Shown here one piece after another: positions 6,455-9,925 of a stretch of 9,925 nucleotides of DNA (positions are counted from its first letter, which is position 1; every line of letters begins with the position of its first letter). The stretch comes from Stenotrophomonas sp. (GTDB lineage Bacteria; Pseudomonadota; Gammaproteobacteria; Xanthomonadales; Xanthomonadaceae), in assembly GCA_003510825.1 (NCBI GenBank), contig DOKO01000354.1, forward strand, positions 1 to 9,925, read 5' to 3'. The translations under genes and the position numbers were made by a program. The notes beneath the pieces are model-generated. The model did not search any database. It had not been told where the DNA came from and saw only the letters and a program-made list of their open reading frames with translations.

Positions 6455-6478
6455 GTAGAGTCGAGCCATGCTCGGCTG
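6455..6478 (+). repeat. SMAG (GTAG) repeat unit 1
   Basis: GTAG followed by the near-palindrome CGAGC-CAT-GCTCG and flanking AG/CT. It is complementary to unit 2 (6493-6516) over 23 of 24 bases; the one exception (T6461) would still pair as G-U in RNA. The two units together can fold into one long hairpin. The sequence and GTAG end match the SMAG family of S. maltophilia. Confidence 0.85.
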
Positions 6479-6492
6479 GCTTTCGCAAAGAG

Positions 6493-6516
6493 CAGCCGAG
6501 CATGGCTCGGCTCTAC
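6493..6516 (-). repeat. SMAG (GTAG) repeat unit 2
   Basis: The same unit in inverse orientation, ending CTAC on the + strand. It is the right arm of the dimer hairpin with unit 1. The 14-nt loop between them (6479-6492) itself contains CTTT-CGC-AAAG, which extends the structure. Confidence 0.85.
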
Positions 6517-6528
6517 AAAGGCATGAAG

Positions 6529-6552
6529 CAGCCGAGCATGGCTCGGCTCTAC
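6529..6552 (-). repeat. SMAG (GTAG) repeat unit 3
   Basis: A direct copy of unit 2. The identity extends to 27 nt (6491-6517 and 6527-6553), with a period of 36 nt, which looks like a local tandem duplication. Confidence 0.85.
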
Positions 6553-6566
6553 ATGACCGCGAAAAG

Positions 6567-6591
6567 CCGCCGGGCATGGCCCGGCGCTACC
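6567..6591 (-). repeat. SMAG (GTAG) repeat unit 4, GC-rich variant
   Basis: Identical over 25 nt to 1484-1508. It differs from units 1-3 in its arms (CCGGGC rather than CGAGC) but keeps the central CAT/ATG and the GTAG end. It lies 6 nt past the stop codon of the - strand lipoprotein gene and could act as its transcription end or 3' stabiliser. Confidence 0.82.
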
Positions 6592-6597
6592 GATACA

Positions 6598-7062
6598 TCA
6601 GCGCTGCGGCTGCGGCGTAATCGTCTGCGTCGGCAGCCGTGCCGGGGCCTCCGGGTTCGGCACCCAGATCGCGACACCGGCCGCGCGCTTCTGCGTGGTC
6701 GGAATACCGATGCCGACGCCGCCGCCCACGTGCGAGCCGTAGCTGCCGGCGCCCACCGACATGCCCACCGGGGAGCCGCTGCTGCCCACGCCCATCAGGA
6801 TCACGCCGTTGGCGCCCAGCGCCGCAGCTTCGCGCTTGAGTCGCGCCACGGCCGCATCGGTCTGGCCCTGGGTACCGAAACCGACCGCCGAGGACGATTC
6901 CAGCTGGGCGATTTCCAGGGAACCGGCCGGCGGGGTGGAATAGATCTGCACCTGCGCCGGGTCGATCGGCGCACGCGCGCGGCCCAGCATCACCTTGGAG
7001 GTGCTGGCGCAACCGGCAGCGGCCAGCAGCATGGCGGTCAAAGCGACCCAACGGATGTTCAT
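6598..7062 (-). CDS. Small lipoprotein with RcsF/YbjQ-like core and Gly-rich segment
   Basis: A 154-residue lipoprotein. The signal MNIRWVALTAMLLAAAGC ends at lipobox Cys18, followed by Ala-Ser, which predicts outer-membrane sorting. Residues about 36-95 (VQIYSTPPAGSLEIAQL, then AVARLKREAAALGANGVILMGV) have the strand-helix-strand pattern of the YbjQ/RcsF-like fold, in which a helix with ALGAN leads into a strand. This is a fold-level resemblance only. A Gly/Ser-rich stretch (91-120, GVGSSGSPVG onward) interrupts the domain before a final strand AAGVAIWVP, and the tail is Pro/Gln-rich. I chose ATG 7062 because it places the signal peptide at the N-terminus and has AGGGG about 9 nt upstream; the frame stays open to 7155, but those codons are not signal-like. 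It has no cysteine other than the lipidated one. The function is unknown; an envelope-stress role would be speculation. Confidence 0.8.
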   Translation of the reverse strand: MNIRWVALTAMLLAAAGCASTSKVMLGRARAPIDPAQVQIYSTPPAGSLEIAQLESSSAVGFGTQGQTDAAVARLKREAAALGANGVILMGVGSSGSPVGMSVGAGSYGSHVGGGVGIGIPTTQKRAAGVAIWVPNPEAPARLPTQTITPQPQR

Positions 7063-7245
7063 GGCGTTTACCCCTGTAGGACAGTTCGGATCATCGGCCG
7101 GGGACTCTGAATCGGCGCCAACACCTTCGCCCGGGGCATGGCCGCATGCTGGCACGGGACGGGTGAGCGTGTCGCCAACGGCGGTAGGCGGCAGCCACGG
7201 GACAGGCTAATGTTGGGGAAGGAACCGATCTGAGGGGAGCTGGGC
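7063..7245. other. Divergent intergenic region, no firm promoter
   Basis: This 183-bp gap separates the - strand lipoprotein from the + strand membrane protein and should hold both promoters. I see TAATGT (7208-7213) as a possible -10 for the rightward gene but no matching -35. I see nothing convincing for the leftward gene, and no repeat or RNA gene. Confidence 0.4.
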
Positions 7246-7494
7246 ATGGGTGTGATCAGTCTGTTGTGGGGCATCGTGGCGCTGCTGTGGATGATCCTGG
7301 CCCTGATCCCGCTGCTGGGCTGGGGCAACTGGTTCCTGATCCCGTTCGCGGCGGTGGGCGCGGTCATCGCCGCGCTGGGCATCCTCTTCACCCACCCCAG
7401 CAAGCGCGGCCGCGCCAAGACCGGGCTGGTCCTGAACGGCATCGTGGTGCTGGTCGGCATCGTCCGCCTGAGCCTGGGCGGCGGCGTGATCTGA
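7246..7494 (+). CDS. Small three-helix membrane protein of unknown function
   Basis: An 82-residue, very hydrophobic protein. Likely helices are at about 4-25, 28-48 and 60-78. The short basic loop HPSKRGRAK between helices 2 and 3 is probably cytoplasmic by the positive-inside rule. The pattern of a GR-A-TGLVLNGIVVLVGIV stretch after a basic loop is reminiscent of DUF4190-type small membrane proteins, but I cannot assign it firmly. ATG 7246 has a strong ribosome site, AGGGGAG at 7233-7239, 6 nt upstream, which argues it is a real gene. It has no enzymatic motif. It is followed by a 152-bp gap before the bestrophin gene. Confidence 0.75.
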   Translation: MGVISLLWGIVALLWMILALIPLLGWGNWFLIPFAAVGAVIAALGILFTHPSKRGRAKTGLVLNGIVVLVGIVRLSLGGGVI

Positions 7495-7519
7495 GCGGCC
7501 TGCTCTGAGCGACCTGCTC
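7492..7519 (+). repeat. 14-nt tandem duplication spanning the stop codon at 7492
   Basis: TGAGCGGCCTGCTC (7492-7505) is followed directly by TGAGCGACCTGCTC (7506-7519), 13 of 14 identical. The first copy contains the stop codon of the three-helix protein. Confidence 0.6.
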
Positions 7520-7522
7520 CGA

Positions 7523-7542
7523 GTCGCGCCCATGGGTGCGAC
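7523..7542 (+). terminator. 20-bp palindrome after the three-helix protein gene
   Basis: GTCGCGCCC (7523-7531), AT, GGGTGCGAC (7534-7542) forms a 9-pair stem with one G-U, centred on CCATGG. It lacks a T tract. It may end the upstream transcript or act as a protein-binding palindrome. Confidence 0.4.
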
Positions 7543-7561
7543 CGGGCGTCGCAGCCCCACG

Positions 7562-7588
7562 GCCCGGCGCCGGGCAGGGGAGTACAAT
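7562..7588 (+). promoter_or_regulatory. Putative promoter of the bestrophin-hemB unit
   Basis: TACAAT at 7583-7588 is a good -10 (5 of 6), about 60 nt before ATG 7647. No -35 is recognisable. The expected -35/spacer area holds a perfect 14-bp palindrome, GCCCGGCGCCGGGC (7562-7575), and GCCGGGC recurs just after the -10 (7589-7595), so an activator- or repressor-controlled promoter is possible. Confidence 0.4.
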
Positions 7589-7623
7589 GCCGGGCTGCGC
7601 GAGCCCCCCGCGTGCCTGTGAAA

Positions 7624-7638
7624 CCGCGCCCGGCGCGG
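7624..7638 (+). other. Leader hairpin just before the bestrophin start codon
   Basis: CCGCGCC (7624-7630), C, GGCGCGG (7632-7638) is a perfect inverted repeat ending 8 nt before ATG 7647. It occupies the place where a Shine-Dalgarno sequence would be and could restrict ribosome access if it folds in the mRNA. Confidence 0.4.
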
Positions 7639-7646
7639 CTGACCCC

Positions 7647-8564
7647 ATGATCATTCGTTCCCGTCCCCACGGCTGGCAACTGCTGTACATCCTGCGTGGT
7701 TCCATCGTGCCGGCCATCGCGCCCAAGGTGCTGGCCATCCTGGTGCTGTCCATCGCCGTGGCGGCGGTGGTGGAACTGGCCCCGCCAATCGGCATCGAGC
7801 GGGTCTCGGTCACCCCGTTCACCCTGCTCGGCCTGGTCCTGTCGATCTTCCTCAGCTTCCGCAACAGCGCCTGCTACGACCGCTGGTGGGAAGGCCGCAA
7901 GCTGTGGGGCCAGCTGATCTACGAATCGCGTTCGCTGGCGCGCCAGGTGCACCTGCTGCTGGCTGACGACAGCGGCCGCCGCCGTCGCATCGCCTACCTC
8001 ACCACCGCCTTCGCCCACGCCCTGGCAGCCCGCCTGCGCGGGCGCATCGTCGCCCTGGTGGCGCTGCCGTGGCTGGACAAGCCGCAGCGCGAGCAGCTGG
8101 CCGAGCGCGAGAACGTGCCCGACGCGCTGCTGTCGATGATCGCCGCCGAGCTGGCCCAGGCGCTGCGCAGCGGCGAGCTGGAGCCGATCCTCTACACCCA
8201 GCTTGAAGACCGCCTGCACGCGATGTCCTCCATCCAGGCCGGCTGCGAGCGCATCCTCAGCACGCCGCTGCCGTTCGCCTACACCCTGCTGCTGCACCGC
8301 TGCGCGTGGATGTTCTGCGTGCTGCTGCCGTTCGGCCTGGCCAGTTCGCTGGGCTGGGGCACGCCGGTGCTGTCGGCGGTGCTGGCCTATGCCTTCTTCG
8401 GCCTGGACCAGCTGGGCGAGGAGATGGAAGAGCCCTTCGGCCTGGAGCCGAACGATCTGCCGCTGGACGCCATGGTGCGCACGATCGAGATCGACCAGCT
8501 CGACGCGCTCGGCGAACGCCCCCTGCCCGAACCCCTGCTGCCGCAGGGCTACCTGTTGCAATAG
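7647..8564 (+). CDS. Bestrophin-family (YneE/UPF0187) putative anion channel
   Basis: A 305-residue inner-membrane protein of the bestrophin-like family (Pfam Bestrophin, formerly UPF0187), pentameric ion channels. It is close in length to E. coli YneE and resembles it throughout: MIIRSRPHGW at the start, TPFTLLGLVLSIFLSFRNSA with DRWWEGRKLWGQL (about 56-90), QAGCERILSTPLPFAYTLLLHR (197-218), and the acidic segment EEMEEPFGLEPNDLPLDA (258-275) typical of the family. Hydrophobic helices lie at about 27-45, 55-72, 208-232 and 238-253. Bacterial members have been reported to conduct cations or anions, so ion selectivity should not be assumed. ATG 7647 is preferred over in-frame ATG 7587 because the homology begins there and 7587 overlaps the -10 element. 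No good Shine-Dalgarno sequence is visible. hemB follows after 19 bp, so the two are probably one transcript. Confidence 0.88.
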   Translation: MIIRSRPHGWQLLYILRGSIVPAIAPKVLAILVLSIAVAAVVELAPPIGIERVSVTPFTLLGLVLSIFLSFRNSACYDRWWEGRKLWGQLIYESRSLARQVHLLLADDSGRRRRIAYLTTAFAHALAARLRGRIVALVALPWLDKPQREQLAERENVPDALLSMIAAELAQALRSGELEPILYTQLEDRLHAMSSIQAGCERILSTPLPFAYTLLLHRCAWMFCVLLPFGLASSLGWGTPVLSAVLAYAFFGLDQLGEEMEEPFGLEPNDLPLDAMVRTIEIDQLDALGERPLPEPLLPQGYLLQ

Positions 8565-8583
8565 CCACTCCTCGGAGCCTGCC

Positions 8584-9573
8584 ATGCCTCATCCCCATTA
8601 CCGCCCGCGGCGCATGCGCCATGACGAGTTCTCGCGCCGCCTGATGCGCGAAAACACGCTGACCACCGATGACCTGATCTACCCGGTGTTCGTGCACGAA
8701 CTGGCCGGCCGCACCGCCGTGCCGTCGATGCCCGGCGTGGAGCGGCTGTCGATCGAGGAGCTGCTGAAGGTGGCCGAAGAGGCGCTGGAACTGGGCATCC
8801 CGGTGATCGACCTGTTCCCGGTGATCGACAGCTCGCAGAAGTCGCTGGACGCGTCGGCGGCGTGGGCCGAGGACGGCCTGGCGCAGCGTGCGATCCGCGC
8901 GCTGAAGACGCGCTTCCCGGAACTGGGAGTGATGACCGACGTGGCCCTGGACCCGTACACCACGCACGGCCAGGACGGGATCATCGACGACAAGGGCTAC
9001 GTGCTCAACGACATCACCGTTGAAGCGCTGGTCAAGCAGTCGCTGTCGCATGCCGAAGCCGGCGCCGACATCATTTCGCCCTCGGACATGATGGACGGCC
9101 GTATCGGCGCGATCCGCCGTGCGCTGGATGCCGACCACCACCTCAACGTGCGCATCATGGCCTACTCGGCCAAGTACGCCTCGGCGTTCTACGGCCCGTT
9201 CCGTGATGCGGTGGGCAGCGCCGGCAGCCTCGGCAAGGCCGACAAGAAGACCTACCAGATGGACCCGGCCAACGGCGACGAGGCCCTGCGCGAGATCGCG
9301 CTGGACCTGGAAGAGGGCGCGGACATGGTGATGGTCAAGCCGGGCATGCCCTACCTGGACCTGGTGCGCCGGGTGAAGGAGAAGTTCGGTGTGCCGACCT
9401 TCGCGTACCAGGTCAGTGGCGAGTACGCGATGATGAAGGCCGCCTTCGCCAACGGCTGGCTGGACGAACGCGCCTGCGTGATGGAGTCGCTGCTGGGCTT
9501 CAAGCGTGCCGGCGCCGATGGCGTACTGACCTATTTCGCGCCGCAGGTGGCGCGTTGGCTGCGCGAGCGCTGA
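8584..9573 (+). CDS. hemB: Delta-aminolevulinic acid dehydratase (porphobilinogen synthase)
   Basis: A cytoplasmic enzyme that condenses two 5-aminolevulinate molecules into porphobilinogen, an early step of haem and other tetrapyrrole synthesis. The 329 residues match the family's usual length. Schiff-base lysines are Lys197 (MAYSAKYASAFYGP) and Lys252 (VMVKPGMPYLD). The metal-site segment at 119-131 reads DVALDPYTTHGQD: Ala121, Asp123 and Asp131 stand where zinc enzymes have three cysteines, so this is the zinc-independent, Mg-activated class also found in Pseudomonas aeruginosa. YQVSGEYAM (275-283) and the C-terminal GADGVLTYFAP are also conserved. GGAG at 8574-8577 supports ATG 8584; the frame is open far upstream, but that overlaps the bestrophin gene. 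It is probably co-transcribed with bestrophin, and a small membrane-protein gene follows after 33 bp. Confidence 0.97.
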   Translation: MPHPHYRPRRMRHDEFSRRLMRENTLTTDDLIYPVFVHELAGRTAVPSMPGVERLSIEELLKVAEEALELGIPVIDLFPVIDSSQKSLDASAAWAEDGLAQRAIRALKTRFPELGVMTDVALDPYTTHGQDGIIDDKGYVLNDITVEALVKQSLSHAEAGADIISPSDMMDGRIGAIRRALDADHHLNVRIMAYSAKYASAFYGPFRDAVGSAGSLGKADKKTYQMDPANGDEALREIALDLEEGADMVMVKPGMPYLDLVRRVKEKFGVPTFAYQVSGEYAMMKAAFANGWLDERACVMESLLGFKRAGADGVLTYFAPQVARWLRER

Positions 9574-9606
9574 CAATAGCGCTCACGACGGACGGAGGAA
9601 CACGCG

Positions 9607-9876
9607 ATGGGACCGGAAATGGGATGGATGCAATGGCTGATCTGGGGCACCGGCACGCTGGTGTTCGGCGCCATCATCGTCGGCGTGTTCGTGGCGGCCT
9701 GGCGTGCCAGCCGGCGCCCGCCGGAGCAGCTCTCCGCCGCCGCCCACGTGGCCCGTGAGCAGGCCCTGCCGGAAAGCGTGCAGGCCGAACTGGCCGCGCT
9801 GAACCGCCGCAAGGACAACGGCCAGCTGAGCGAGATCGATTACGAGAAGCAGCGCGCCCAGGTGCTCGCGCGCTGA
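9607..9876 (+). CDS. Small membrane protein with SHOCT-like C-terminus
   Basis: An 89-residue protein with one membrane helix at about residues 8-32 (from MQWLIWGTGTLVFGAIIVGV), a basic stop-transfer RASRRPP, and a C-terminal segment (about 58-88) with LAALNRRKDNGQLSEIDYEKQRAQVL. This last part matches the short SHOCT-type motif: a helix, a G-x-(I/L)-x-E-x-(E/D)-(Y/F) turn, then K and a second helix. SHOCT motifs occur at the ends of many small membrane proteins and are thought to mediate oligomerisation or protein contacts; the precise role here is unknown. The ribosome site GGAGG (9594-9598) is very good for ATG 9607; ATG 9619 is a poorer alternative. It lies 33 bp after hemB on the same strand, likely in the same transcript. 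It has no cysteine or enzymatic motif. Confidence 0.78.
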   Translation: MGPEMGWMQWLIWGTGTLVFGAIIVGVFVAAWRASRRPPEQLSAAAHVAREQALPESVQAELAALNRRKDNGQLSEIDYEKQRAQVLAR

Positions 9877-9880
9877 GCGT

Positions 9881-9925
9881 CAATGCCCGGGGTCGGATCC
9901 CCCGCAATGCCCGGGGTCGGATCCC
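9881..9925. repeat. 21-nt direct repeat, two copies, cut by window end
   Basis: Twenty-one bases beginning CAATGCCCGGGGTCGG and ending ATCCC occur at 9881-9901 and again at 9905-9925, with a period of 24 nt. The window ends exactly at the end of the second copy, so the array may continue. GGGGTCGGATCCC-type strings recur in intergenic DNA of Stenotrophomonas as I recall, but I cannot confirm the family here. Confidence 0.75.

Noticed and set aside
6455..6591. Possible CRISPR array
   Set aside because: The units are palindromes in mixed orientation with irregular spacing (about 10-14 nt) and no unique spacers or cas genes.
6445..6597. Open frame with repeated PSMARLY segments
   Set aside because: The peptide repeat is just translation of the SMAG palindromes; there is no ribosome site or homology.
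7093..7121. TTGGCG / GCCGAT on - as promoter for the lipoprotein
   Set aside because: The -10 is too poor (two or three matches) to call in GC-rich DNA.
8257..9576. 439-codon open frame on the - strand
   Set aside because: It is antisense to hemB and bestrophin, both certain genes.
1..9925. Defence, toxin-antitoxin, secretion or biosynthetic island
   Set aside because: All recognisable genes are housekeeping or envelope functions, with uniform codon use and no integrase, transposase or tRNA-adjacent attachment site.

Overview
The window is ordinary chromosomal DNA from a high-GC gammaproteobacterium of the Xanthomonadaceae, most likely Stenotrophomonas (S. maltophilia group). The evidence is the strong G/C third-position bias in every gene, a Mg-type HemB, and clusters of short palindromes ending in GTAG that match the SMAG repeat family of S. 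maltophilia. I see no phage, transposase, plasmid, CRISPR, tRNA or rRNA sequence and no sign of recent transfer. I also see no obvious undescribed multi-gene system. The more interesting material is the repeat architecture, the promoter and leader structures and several uncharacterised small envelope proteins.

Layout, left to right. Positions 1-1417: the 3' part of a periplasmic DsbA-type thiol oxidoreductase, then an endonuclease/exonuclease/phosphatase (EEP) family enzyme, both on +. Positions 1418-1508: a convergent junction with GTAG palindromes, one of which supplies the stop codon of the next gene. Positions 1504-2925: an RhtA-like amino-acid exporter on - and, divergent from it, an Lrp/AsnC regulator on +. 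The regulator overlaps by 4 bp a membrane-anchored M23 metallopeptidase (2922-3473), followed by a small lipoprotein (3549-4025). Positions 4026-6414: an iron-regulated unit, with a sigma70-like promoter whose spacer is filled by a Fur-box-like palindrome, a leader of about 160 nt, and a FhuE-like TonB-dependent receptor for hydroxamate siderophores. Positions 6415-6597: a terminator hairpin and four SMAG units in a second convergent junction. Positions 6598-7062: a small lipoprotein on -. Positions 7246-9876: a three-helix membrane protein, a bestrophin-family channel protein (YneE type), HemB and a small membrane protein with a SHOCT-like tail, all on +. The last 45 bases hold a direct repeat cut by the window end.

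Functional links. Most products act at the cell envelope: disulfide formation, peptidoglycan cleavage, lipoproteins, amino-acid export, ferric-siderophore uptake and an anion channel. The exporter and its divergent Lrp-type regulator form a plausible regulatory pair. FhuE brings in iron and HemB makes porphobilinogen, so iron uptake and haem synthesis lie near each other, but they are separate units and I would not claim co-regulation. Bestrophin and hemB are 19 bp apart and are probably co-transcribed.
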